Assembly: GCF_017813355.1 (NCBI RefSeq)
Contig: NZ_JAGIYZ010000003.1
Span: 124,001 to 188,000 of the forward strand
DNA length: 64,000 bases
Direction of reading: 5' to 3'
Source: Roseomonas nitratireducens
Lineage (GTDB): Bacteria > Pseudomonadota > Alphaproteobacteria > Acetobacterales > Acetobacteraceae
The notes beneath the pieces were generated by a model. It saw only the letters and a list, made by a program, of their open reading frames with translations. It did not search any database and had not been told where the DNA came from. This document shows positions 53,701 through 60,898 of the stretch, in pieces; position 1 is the first letter of the stretch, and each line of letters opens with the position of its first letter. Made by a program: the position numbers and the translations under genes.

Positions 53701-53741
53701 GGCGGGCCGCCGGCACTTCTCCCCTGATCCGGCGGCCCGCC
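53701..53741 (+). terminator. Perfect 13-bp hairpin between island genes
   Basis: GGCGGGCCGCCGG and CCGGCGGCCCGCC pair perfectly around a 15-nt loop and are followed by TCTCTTC. The left arm and loop lie inside a possible 22-codon reading frame (53659-53727, MSMRSPLPAG...). It may attenuate transcription between the coiled-coil gene and the scaffold/cement genes. Confidence 0.55.
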
Positions 53742-53780
53742 TCTCTTCGTCGTCACGTCAACCGCAGCATGGAGCGCACG

Positions 53781-54383
53781 ATGCAGCACCCCACCTCGCA
53801 AGACCTCGCCCGCGCCGAACTCGACAGGCGCCATCAGGCTCGGCTTCGTCAGATGGACGAAGACCAGCTTGAAGCCATCGCCAACACGCCCACCGACCCC
53901 GTGCCGTGCGATGGGCCGGACGCGGATCGTCTTCTCGGCCTTGCCCTTTCCGACCTGATCGCCGACGCATTCGACGCCAGCGCACGCGGCCTGGACCTGG
54001 CACGCGGTCTTCTCGCGAAGCGCCGTGACGATGGCCGGCGCGCCGTGCTGGCACGTGCCATCGGCGAACAGGCGCGGCGCGTCTCGGCCGTCAGGGCTGC
54101 GCGGGCCGTGCTTTGGGAGAAGGCGATGCGGTGGAAGGACCATCCGTGCTTCACCATCTCGGCGCCGCTCGCCGACTTCCTTCCGTCAGCCTTCGAACTG
54201 GTTGATGGCACCTTGGACATGGCGCAACTGCGCGTCCATGCCGCGTGCTCCGACTGTTCGGAGACGGCGCTTGCGGTGCTCGGCATCACCGTCACGGACG
54301 CGGCCGGCGACGCGCCCGCGCCGGATCGCGCACCCGAGACGGAAGAGGAAATCGCCGCACTCATGGCCGAGATGCTGGCATGA
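53781..54383 (+). CDS. Island protein of unknown function upstream of the scaffold-like gene
   Basis: A 200-residue protein, not recognised. It is mostly helical (DLARAELDRRHQARLRQMDE, DADRLLGLALSDLIADAFDA, RRAVLARAIGEQARRVSAVR) with a central WEKAMRWKDHPCFTISAPLA and an acidic end (RAPETEEEIAALMAEMLA). The ATG at 53781 has GGAG six bases upstream and is preferred over the ATG at 53769. It overlaps the scaffold-like gene by ATGA, so the two proteins are likely partners. Confidence 0.5.
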   Translation: MQHPTSQDLARAELDRRHQARLRQMDEDQLEAIANTPTDPVPCDGPDADRLLGLALSDLIADAFDASARGLDLARGLLAKRRDDGRRAVLARAIGEQARRVSAVRAARAVLWEKAMRWKDHPCFTISAPLADFLPSAFELVDGTLDMAQLRVHAACSDCSETALAVLGITVTDAAGDAPAPDRAPETEEEIAALMAEMLA

Positions 54384-55036
54384 GCGACGATCCCGCCCGC
54401 GCGCTCGGCGCGTTGTATCCGAGCACGATCAAGCCCGACGCGACCGCGGCCACGCCTGCCAGCGCCCCGACGAAGGCGGCTGCATCGCCTGCGACCTCGC
54501 CCGCGCCAGCCGCACCGGCACCGGCTGCGCAGCCCGCCAAGGCGACCTGGCAGGCGCCGGACGGTGCGCAGCCTGCCAAGGCGGCGCAGGTCGATCCACC
54601 ACGCGACCCCGCCACGCTTTTTGTGGAACCCGTGAAGACCTACGCGGACGTGGTGGCCGCGACGCCGCTGCCCGAAGGCGATGCCGACGCGCACGGCCTG
54701 GACATGGGCGAGGAAGGCAAGGCGGCACGCGAAGCCGTCCGCTCAGCTTTCCTCGCGTCGGGCGCATCGGCCGCCGAGACTTCGGAGTTGTGGGGCATCG
54801 CCGTTGAGGCGGCGCGGCCCGACGCTGCGATGCCGGACCACGACGCCGCGCGCGCGGAACTCATGGCGGCGTGGGGCGACAACTACACGGCGCGCCTCGC
54901 CAGCGTGCGCACGTTCTTCAAGGGCGTTGCGCAGAAGCACCCAGCGGTTGCCAGCGAGGTGCTTAAGCTCGGCCTCGACAACTCGCCGCGCTTCCTCATG
55001 GCGCTGCACAAGGCGGCGCAACGGCGCGGCCGTTGA
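54380..55036 (+). CDS. Capsid-scaffold-like protein
   Basis: A 218-residue protein. The N-terminal third is a disordered Ala/Pro/Thr-rich stretch (about residues 20-75). The C-terminal part contains RAELMAAWGDNYTARLASVR and then EVLKLGLDNSPRFLMALHKA. 'WGDxYxxxLAxxR ... LGNxPxxxxxLxxxG' is the usual ending of phage head-scaffolding proteins. In tailed phages such a protein is followed by the major capsid gene; here a cement-like gene follows and no capsid gene exists. A role in altering helper capsid assembly is therefore plausible. Coupled to its upstream gene by ATGA. Confidence 0.5.
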   Translation: MSDDPARALGALYPSTIKPDATAATPASAPTKAAASPATSPAPAAPAPAAQPAKATWQAPDGAQPAKAAQVDPPRDPATLFVEPVKTYADVVAATPLPEGDADAHGLDMGEEGKAAREAVRSAFLASGASAAETSELWGIAVEAARPDAAMPDHDAARAELMAAWGDNYTARLASVRTFFKGVAQKHPAVASEVLKLGLDNSPRFLMALHKAAQRRGR

Positions 55037-55066
55037 TCTTCAACCCCACACCTAGGAGCACTCGAC

Positions 55067-55525
55067 ATGATCCTTGATCGCAGCATGTCTTTCGACGGGC
55101 CGAACTTCGTCCCCGTCACCACGACGCGCGACAGCACAGACGTGCTGGACGTGGGCAGCAATCGCGACGCCGGCAGCGGCGGCGGCCTGTATCTGCTGAT
55201 CCTGTCCAATCGTGCGTTCGCAGGCGGCACATCCGTCACCATCGCCATGCAGGGCGCGCCCGACAACGGGAGCGGCGGGGAAGGCACCTACGTCACCTAC
55301 GCGCAGTCGCCCGCGATCACCACGGCGAACCTCAACGCGGTGCCGGGGATGCTCTTCCCGATCAACCTGCCGCGCCAGCCGTTCGGCACGGTCATCCCGC
55401 GCTTCCTCAAGCTGGTCTATACCGTGGTGGGCACCTTCACGGCCGGTGCGCTGGCCGCGTCCCTGCTTCGCAACCGCGATGACGCGGCGAACTACCCTGG
55501 CGCCGTGGTCATGGCGGGCGTGTAG
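55067..55525 (+). CDS. Bbp16-like capsid cement protein
   Basis: A 152-residue beta-rich protein. ILDRSMSFDGPNFVPVTTTR, then VLDVGSNRDAGSGGGLYLLI and VIPRFLKLVYTVVGTFTAG match the pattern of the Bordetella phage BPP-1 Bbp16 family of capsid cement (decoration) proteins: an opening strand, 'DxGxxRDxGxGxxLyl' and 'r.RYlrl.Ytv.Gt.TaG'. Cement proteins bind outside mature capsids. ATG with AGGAGCA upstream, 30 bp after the scaffold-like gene. It is the last plus-strand island gene. No partner capsid protein is encoded in the island. Confidence 0.65.
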   Translation: MILDRSMSFDGPNFVPVTTTRDSTDVLDVGSNRDAGSGGGLYLLILSNRAFAGGTSVTIAMQGAPDNGSGGEGTYVTYAQSPAITTANLNAVPGMLFPINLPRQPFGTVIPRFLKLVYTVVGTFTAGALAASLLRNRDDAANYPGAVVMAGV

Positions 55526-55962
55526 CGCCGGGCCGCTGCGCTCGCGCTACAGCGCGGGGAGGCGGCGGCCGGTAGTCGCACCCCGCCCGCGCCGTCCATC
55601 GCCTTCCTGCACACTGGAAACCTTGCACGCTGCGCCACGACATGTCGGCGCGGACCTGGTGCCGGGGCAATGCCACCCCACCCCCTGCGCGTCGCGGATC
55701 GTGCACAAGGGGTAGGGGTGGGGCCGGCCGCTACCGCCCCCGCGCTGCTACACACCCCCTTCGCGCAAATGCGAGAACTCTCCGGCGTGTTTCCTGGTCA
55801 CGTGGCACCACGTCCAAGCCGCCGCCCCGACCATTCCCGACGCCGCGAAAATTTTGCGCTGCACGTGGGTCCATAGAATACCCCGCCTGACGACCTGACA
55901 CGTCGCCGTTGCGGCTAGCTGCGCGAGGCGTGCACCTCGATAGAACCCGCGGCCATCGTGTC
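55526..55962. other. Convergent intergenic region in the island
   Basis: These 437 bp separate the last plus-strand gene from the minus-strand defence cassette. An inverted repeat CCCCACCCC (55676-55684) / GGGGTGGGG (55715-55723) may act as a bidirectional terminator, although it lacks a T-run. GCGAAAATTTTGCGC (55845-55859) is a near-palindrome in a local A+T-rich spot. Open frames here are short and unconvincing. No gene is claimed. Confidence 0.45.
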
Positions 55963-56595
55963 CTAGATGCGCCAGCCTTCATCGCGCGGCGTGTGTTCCA
56001 CACCACGGTAAGGCGCCATCTGCGTTTCCATGATGCGGTTCGCGACCCAGAGTGCTTCTTCGCGGTCAAGATGGCCGAGCGTGTCGGGGTGCAGTTCGAG
56101 ATAGGCTTGCGCCGTGTCAGTCAGTTCGTGCGCCGCATAGCCGTCGCGCCGGAGTATCATCACCGGGCCGCGAAGGTGCGCGATGACCTTCTTGTATCGG
56201 AGGCCGCGCACGACCGGGTGGTTGCTCTGCACCGTGATCGGGTGGAAGGCAATCGAAGGGAACATGGACACAAGCGCGGCCTCTTCCTTCGTCAGTCCGC
56301 GTAGCACCTCGCCCATCTCGGCGAGTTCGCGTGCCTGCTTTCGCGCGGCTGCGATGCGGCGCGCGCCGGCACTGAATAGCGCGATGGCAGCCATCGCCGC
56401 GCGCACGAACAGTCCCGAAAGACCGACGATGAAGGCGGCCCATATCCATCCACGATGCTGTTCGATCACGCTCGCCGCGCCGGGCGGCGTCATGGACGCG
56501 GGGAAGTAGAGAAGCGCCGCGCTCGCGAAGGCGATGAAGAGAAGCACGCGCACGTCGCCGATGATGCCGAGCGCGGTTTCGAATGCGTCCTTCAT
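55963..56595 (-). CDS. SieB-like superinfection-exclusion membrane protein
   Basis: A 210-residue protein with two N-terminal transmembrane segments (about 13-32, IGDVRVLLFIAFASAALLYF, and 48-72, GWIWAAFIVGLSGLFVRAAM) followed by a cytoplasmic domain. The segment LRGLTKEEAALVSMFPSIAF, then NHPVVRGLRYKKVIAHLRG fits the superinfection exclusion B family: two helices, 'Lt.eEk.iL', then 'v..L...giI'. In P22 and lambda, SieB aborts infection by certain phages. It lies in the defence cassette, 49 bp after the endonuclease-like gene. Confidence 0.6.
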   Translation of the reverse strand: MKDAFETALGIIGDVRVLLFIAFASAALLYFPASMTPPGAASVIEQHRGWIWAAFIVGLSGLFVRAAMAAIALFSAGARRIAAARKQARELAEMGEVLRGLTKEEAALVSMFPSIAFHPITVQSNHPVVRGLRYKKVIAHLRGPVMILRRDGYAAHELTDTAQAYLELHPDTLGHLDREEALWVANRIMETQMAPYRGVEHTPRDEGWRI

Positions 56596-56644
56596 GCCTT
56601 CACGGCCGCCGAGCTACAGACACGCGGCCACGGTGCGCGCCACG

Positions 56645-57472
56645 TCAATCGCCGCCGCGCGTGCGGTAGGATGCCAGGTCTTCGGGCGTGATCTCGTTCG
56701 CCGGGACCAAGCGGTAGTGGCGTTCTTCGGCGACCTTCACCATGCCGTCTTCGAGCGTCAGTTCGAACATGGCGATCAGGTCGTTGCCGATGAACTGCGC
56801 CGACACGGGGCGGCACGTCAGGTCGGGAAACTTTTCGTCGCAGCACGCGATGTCCTGCTTGGTCTGCACCACGGACAGCTTGTCGTTGCCGCCCTTCGCC
56901 TGGACGGGCACCACGAACTGTTGCCCCTTGCGGTCCAAGGCGACGTAGATTTCGTCGATCTCGATTTGCCCGACGCCTTTGACGGAAGTGCGCAGGTGGT
57001 TCTGTAGTGAGTAGGCAACCACGCCCATGAACACGTCGATAAGGCGGTTGTAGCGCACCTTGGCGAGTAGGGCTTGTTCGTCAGACAGCGCGTAGGCTGC
57101 GATGATTTCCGGCGTTGCATCGGGGATCTTCACCGCGGCCAAGTTTGGGTTCGGCGCGATGACGTTGAGCGTCACAAGCTGGAACTTGTATCGGCCCTTC
57201 CCTGCGCCCTGGATCACCCATGTCTGCCCCGGCGGCTGCGTATCCAAGATCGCTTGCGAAAGCCCGCTGCGATAGCGCGCGTCGTAAACGGGATCAGCGA
57301 AGTTCTTCGGAGGGTCGATGCCGAGTTCCGCGACGGCGCGTCGAATGCTGTCGAGTTCGAACGGTATCTCGACCATGCCGGGCTTGAACGCGCCGTATTT
57401 GCTATCGAAGAAGATGTGTTTCAGGAGCCGCTGATAGCGCCGCTGCTCCGCACTCGTGACCTTCTTAGCCAT
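56645..57472 (-). CDS. Putative type II restriction endonuclease
   Basis: A 275-residue protein directly after the cytosine methyltransferase, overlapping it by 8 bp. The central block EIDEIYVALDRKGQQFVVPV then QAKGGNDKLSVVQTKQD looks like a PD-(D/E)xK nuclease core in which the 'ExK' is QAK (Gln191, Lys193) and acids at Glu171 to Asp180 would bind metal. The N-terminus EQRRYQRLLKHIFFDSKYGA is helical. Coupling with a methyltransferase and Vsr makes a restriction role likely; the recognition sequence is unknown. The start at 57472 (MAKKVTSAEQ) is preferred; the frame is open further upstream inside dcm. Confidence 0.6.
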   Translation of the reverse strand: MAKKVTSAEQRRYQRLLKHIFFDSKYGAFKPGMVEIPFELDSIRRAVAELGIDPPKNFADPVYDARYRSGLSQAILDTQPPGQTWVIQGAGKGRYKFQLVTLNVIAPNPNLAAVKIPDATPEIIAAYALSDEQALLAKVRYNRLIDVFMGVVAYSLQNHLRTSVKGVGQIEIDEIYVALDRKGQQFVVPVQAKGGNDKLSVVQTKQDIACCDEKFPDLTCRPVSAQFIGNDLIAMFELTLEDGMVKVAEERHYRLVPANEITPEDLASYRTRGGD

Positions 57473-58832
57473 GCGACGCCGCCGCCACGCGGGCGGCCTC
57501 GATTTCGTGCTGTTTCCGCTTGCGCGCACCGCTCTTCATCGTGCGACGCCCGATCACCACGGCTTCGCCAAAATGCGCCGCGGCCTCTTCCATTCCCATC
57601 GTGAGAAGTGCGGCATCGCCGAGCGCCATCGCTTGCGAGCACCGCACGGGCTTCGCGGCGAGCGCCGCCATGACCGCGGACGCGACCGCACGCGCCAGCG
57701 GCGGCGGCACCGCATTGCCGATCTGCCTGGCGCCGTGCCACTTCGTCGCGTGGAAGCGGAACCAGTCGGGGAAGCCGTGAAGGCGCGCCATCTCGCGCAC
57801 CGTGACAAGGCGAGGAAGCGCGTAGTGTATCGGCCGCGGGGAGGTGAACGCGCCGCGCTCGGCGTCGGTGCCGGCGCGTAGCGTGTTGCTGACGCCATCC
57901 GCCGGGAGCTTGAACAAGCGGCTGATGGGTTCCACGTCGCCGCCCTTCGTCTCTGCGAAGCGGCGGCGCGATATCGCCGTGTGTTCCGTCCGCATGCTGG
58001 ACGTGAGCACGGCCGCATCCCATTCCCGCGGGTGCCCGTAGAACCACGCATCGTTGGCGAGGCATCGGGCGAGACGGGCATACGCGCTCGGCGCGCCCCA
58101 CTCGGCCGCGTCCAGCCGAACCGCGTCGCTGTCCGTCAGTTCGGCGAACCGCTCGGCGTCCGGCAGGTCGCCGAGCGCGTCCGCGCACGATGGGCCGGGC
58201 GGCGCATGCAGCGTCGCGGCCTTGCCGGCGCGCCGCGTGCTCGGCGTCGGGTAGGTCGGGCAACGCTCCCCGCGCTTCACGCCCATCAGGAAGAGCCGGT
58301 GCCGGTTCTGCGGAACGCCGTGCTCGGCGGCGTTGAGCACCTTCCACGGCTGGCGCACTTCGTATCCCGCCGCGGCGAAGGCGGATACGAGTTCGTCCAG
58401 GAAGCGGCGGTGCTCGCCAACCGTCAGGCCCTTGACGTTTTCGAAGACGAACGCGCGCGGTTCCAACTCGCGCACGATGCGCACGAACTCGCGGACCAAG
58501 GCGTTGCGAGGATCGTCCAGGACGCGATGCCCGATGAGGCTGAAACCCTGACAGGGCGCGCCGCCGAAGACGACATCGACCGTCCTGTTGCCGATGCCGG
58601 CGGCAAGGCGAAGCTCGGCGCCCGTCACGCGGGAGATGTCGCGTGCGAAGACTGCGCAGCGCGGGAAATTGAACTCATGGGTAGCCGCGTGGATGGGGTC
58701 TTTCTCAACCGCCGCCACCACGTCGAAACCCGCCTGTTCGAAGCCCAGGCTCATGCCGCCCGCGCCCGAGAACAGGTCGATCCCGATTGGGCGCGCGCGC
58801 GCCCTCGCCGATTCGCTCCGATTCGCCATCAT
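57465..58832 (-). CDS. DNA (cytosine-5)-methyltransferase
   Basis: A 455-residue C5 methyltransferase. Motif I is DLFSGAGGMSLGFEQAGFDV, motif IV is GGAPCQGFS with catalytic Cys94, motif VI is FENVKG (Glu130-Asn131-Val132), motif VIII is QNRHRLFLMG and motif X is QIGNAVPPPLARAV. The variable target-recognition region lies about residues 200-330. The C-terminal tail (MKSGARKRKQHEIEAARVAA) is basic and extra. It sits between vsr and the endonuclease-like gene, giving a standard type II restriction-modification set. Two adjacent ATG codons can start it. Confidence 0.92.
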   Translation of the reverse strand: MMANRSESARARARPIGIDLFSGAGGMSLGFEQAGFDVVAAVEKDPIHAATHEFNFPRCAVFARDISRVTGAELRLAAGIGNRTVDVVFGGAPCQGFSLIGHRVLDDPRNALVREFVRIVRELEPRAFVFENVKGLTVGEHRRFLDELVSAFAAAGYEVRQPWKVLNAAEHGVPQNRHRLFLMGVKRGERCPTYPTPSTRRAGKAATLHAPPGPSCADALGDLPDAERFAELTDSDAVRLDAAEWGAPSAYARLARCLANDAWFYGHPREWDAAVLTSSMRTEHTAISRRRFAETKGGDVEPISRLFKLPADGVSNTLRAGTDAERGAFTSPRPIHYALPRLVTVREMARLHGFPDWFRFHATKWHGARQIGNAVPPPLARAVASAVMAALAAKPVRCSQAMALGDAALLTMGMEEAAAHFGEAVVIGRRTMKSGARKRKQHEIEAARVAAASHG

Positions 58833-58870
58833 GGGAGACTACCCTGTAGTGGCCGGCTTTACAGGGCGTT

Positions 58871-59281
58871 TCAGGCGGCGAGGAAGCGCCGCAGCCGGGC
58901 GGCTAACTTGTTCATCTGGCGCGTCTCGCATTCCCACACGGTTGCGACGGACCATCCCGCCCGACGAAGAGCGGCAGCCTTACGCGCGTCGCGTGCGCGG
59001 TTCGCGGCGATCTTCGGTCCCCAATACTCGACACGACTCTTCGAAGGGCGGCCGAGCCGGCATCCCTCATGCCCGTGCCAGAAGCAGCCGTGAACGAAGA
59101 TCGCCTTGCCGTGGCGCGGCAGCACGATGTCGGGAGTGCCGGGCAGGTCGCGCCGATGCAGGCGGAAGCGGTAGCCCATCGCGTGCAGCATGCGGCGGAC
59201 TGCAAGCTCCGGCGCCGTGTCCTTCCCGCCGACCGCAGCCATGAGCCGGCTACGCGCTTCGGGCGTGAGGCGGTCAACCAT
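58871..59281 (-). CDS. vsr: Very short patch repair endonuclease
   Basis: A 136-residue Vsr protein, which nicks T:G mismatches left by deamination of 5-methylcytosine. The family signatures are RSRLMAAVGGKDTAPELAVR at the N-terminus, LPGTPDIVLPRHGKAIFVHG with catalytic Asp51, and HGCFWHGH (His64, Cys66, Trp68, His69). Length is that of the family. It is divergently spaced 38 bp before dcm in the same transcript and protects sites methylated by it from C-to-T mutation. Confidence 0.93.
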   Translation of the reverse strand: MVDRLTPEARSRLMAAVGGKDTAPELAVRRMLHAMGYRFRLHRRDLPGTPDIVLPRHGKAIFVHGCFWHGHEGCRLGRPSKSRVEYWGPKIAANRARDARKAAALRRAGWSVATVWECETRQMNKLAARLRRFLAA

Positions 59282-59299
59282 CCCGCCGCGGGGGCGCGC

Positions 59300-59593
59300 C
59301 TAGCTGGCGACGCTGGCGAGCGTCGCCTTGCGCTTCGCCTCGAACTCGGCGGCGGCTTCCTCGAACGGGCGGGCAGGGTTCGCCAGCGGCCGGACCATCA
59401 TGAGGGACGGCTTGCGGCGGACGTAGTAGCCGCCCTTCATCACCGCCAGCCATCCGGCCATGCCCTGCGCCGCAAGCCCGCGCTCGGCCTGTTCCACCTC
59501 TTCGGGCGTGGGGTCCGTGTGCCGCCCCATCGTCACGTGCCGGCCGTCCGTGCCGAGCACGATCCATCGGGTTTCGAGCGCGGCGCGTTCCAT
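59300..59593 (-). CDS. Small island protein of unknown function
   Basis: A 97-residue protein, not recognised. It has a short beta-rich start (ETRWIVLGTDGRHVTMGRHT), a helical segment (TPEEVEQAERGLAAQGMAGW), then WLAVMKGGYYVRRKPSLMMV and a basic helical end. It follows the next upstream small gene by one base and precedes vsr by 18 bp, so it belongs to the same transcript. Confidence 0.5.
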   Translation of the reverse strand: MERAALETRWIVLGTDGRHVTMGRHTDPTPEEVEQAERGLAAQGMAGWLAVMKGGYYVRRKPSLMMVRPLANPARPFEEAAAEFEAKRKATLASVAS

Positions 59594-59594
59594 G

Positions 59595-59825
59595 TCAGGC
59601 GGCCAGCGCAGCGGCCACGGCGGCGTTGCGCTCGCGCTGGTCTTCGTTCGCCAGTTCCACCCACTCGCGGGCAGCGGCTTCGTAGTCAGCCGGCCAATGG
59701 GGCGCCATGGGGTTGCGATCCCAGGCGCGCGCCATGGGGTTCCACACCTCTACCGACCATCCGCCGATCACGGCGGGCTGGTAGAGGCGATGTTGCCAGT
59801 TCATCGGATCGGGCGTGGCGGTCAT
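59595..59825 (-). CDS. Small island protein of unknown function (first of the minus-strand transcript)
   Basis: A 76-residue protein rich in Trp and Ala (MTATPDPMNWQHRLYQPAVI, WSVEVWNPMARAWDRNPMAP, REWVELANEDQRERNAA). Not recognised. It is the first gene of the minus-strand run reading inward from attR; the promoter for the defence cassette is expected between 59826 and attR. Confidence 0.45.
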   Translation of the reverse strand: MTATPDPMNWQHRLYQPAVIGGWSVEVWNPMARAWDRNPMAPHWPADYEAAAREWVELANEDQRERNAAVAAALAA

Positions 59826-60203
59826 GAGGTGGATTCTAGCCAGGCCGGATTCCGGGCGCGAGGGGAGATTGCGGCGCGATACCGCTCCACGTGGACAGCG
59901 TGCTAAGACAGGACGCCATGCCGTCCCTGCCGACGCATCCGGCGCCTTGGACAGCGTTCCATTGGGGGATTGATTAGGGGATGCAGGGCAGCGGCTCGCC
60001 TAAAATCGGCCATTTACCTAGTGTTCGGGCGGACATCCCCTCCGCCACTTCTCCAACACGCCCCAACATCACCCCGCATCGGCGCAGTGCAGGCCGAACT
60101 GCATCGGGTGCACAGCGGCGCCACCAAGGCATCGCTGACACGTGCGATCCGGCGGCCATCGCAGCGACGCACTCCGTCGTGTAGGCTTCGCGGCGTCGTT
60201 CGG
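59826..60203. other. Right end of the island, attR and flank
   Basis: These 378 bp hold no supported gene. Within them are TTGGACAG (59947-59954), TTGGGGGAT (59962-59970) and TTAGGGGATGCA (59974-59985), the same motifs found beside the integrase, then attR (60034-60048). Beyond attR comes ordinary chromosomal sequence leading to the glycosylase-like gene. The promoter of the inward-reading defence transcript probably lies here. Confidence 0.5.
60034..60048 (+). repeat. attR core (copy of the tRNA-Ser 3' end)
   Basis: CATCCCCTCCGCCAC is identical to 46827-46841 at the end of tRNA-Ser. Neighbouring bases differ, so the shared core is 15 bp. It marks the right boundary of the integrative element. 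Confidence 0.75.
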
Positions 60204-60881
60204 ATGTCGCCCATGCGTGTTCCGCCACCGCATTCAGCCGTCCGCGCCGCGCTCGCGCCGGCCTACGCGCCCTGCCGGCACTTCGGCGCCTGTCCGCAGG
60301 CCGTCTGGCGGCCCGAGACCGGCCACATACCCCGGGGCTTCCTCGGCGCGGCCGGAACCCTCGACGAGGTGGAACTCATCATCGTCTCAGCCGAACCCGG
60401 ACACCCCAGCCTGCACCGGGGCGACATGGACTTTTCCAGCCTGAGGGGCCCGGAGGAACTGCTCATCGGCGCGGCGCAGGTCTCGTGGAACCGCCGCACC
60501 GTTCCGGGGCATGCGGACACGTTCCACAAGAACTTCAACTGGCTACTGGATCGCCTCTGGCCCGGTGCAGCCTTCGCCGACTGCATGCGTCGCCTCTGGA
60601 TGACGAATGCACGCCTGTGCAGCGTCGAGGCCGAGATTGGCCCGCCCCCCAGGACCCCCTGCGCGGAGACCTATCTCGCCGCCCAGATCTCGCTGTTCCC
60701 GAGGGCGATCGTCGCGGCATTCGGTGGCAAGGCGCGCCGGAATCTCGAGAGACTGGGCATCCCGCACATCGGCGCCTTCGCGCTGGCACCCCCTGGATGC
60801 AATCAGCGTGCGGCGCGCCCTTCCTGGGAACGCGTCATCGCCGGCGTCATCGAACGGCGGTCAGCACAGCCCGCGCCGTGA
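60204..60881 (+). CDS. Uracil-DNA-glycosylase-like fold protein
   Basis: A 225-residue protein, first chromosomal gene right of the island. The C-terminal half, CAETYLAAQISLFPRAIVAA then FGGKARRNLERLGI and FALAPPGCNQ, has the order of the uracil-DNA glycosylase superfamily ('C...L..qi.l..p.viv.lG..A...L', then a 'HPS/PP'-like loop). The first half holds IIVSAEPGHPSLHRG in place of the usual 'GExPG' motif. Catalytic activity is uncertain. Starts at 60204 or 60213 are both possible. Island insertion has changed the sequence about 155 bp upstream of it and may have altered its promoter. Confidence 0.45.
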   Translation: MSPMRVPPPHSAVRAALAPAYAPCRHFGACPQAVWRPETGHIPRGFLGAAGTLDEVELIIVSAEPGHPSLHRGDMDFSSLRGPEELLIGAAQVSWNRRTVPGHADTFHKNFNWLLDRLWPGAAFADCMRRLWMTNARLCSVEAEIGPPPRTPCAETYLAAQISLFPRAIVAAFGGKARRNLERLGIPHIGAFALAPPGCNQRAARPSWERVIAGVIERRSAQPAP

Positions 60882-60898
60882 TCGCCTCGGGCTCCGCT

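Larger units (their letters stand above)
46842..60048. mobile_element. 13.2-kb integrative element in tRNA-Ser, phage-satellite-like
   Basis: The element lies between the tRNA-Ser 3' end (attL) and a 15-bp copy of it (attR, 60034-60048). The left part, plus strand, encodes an integrase, an AlpA-like protein, a primase-polymerase/ATPase and, after a repeat-rich non-coding stretch, six small genes including a scaffold-like and a capsid-cement-like protein. The right part, minus strand, encodes SieB-like, restriction endonuclease-like, Dcm and Vsr proteins plus two unknowns. Lysis, tail, portal, major capsid and large terminase genes are missing, so it is not a complete prophage. No conjugation genes are present. 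It is best explained as a satellite depending on a helper phage. Confidence 0.8.

Noticed and set aside
46842-60048. Reading the island as a complete prophage or as an ICE
   Set aside because: No lysis, tail, portal, major capsid or large terminase genes, and no relaxase or type IV secretion genes.
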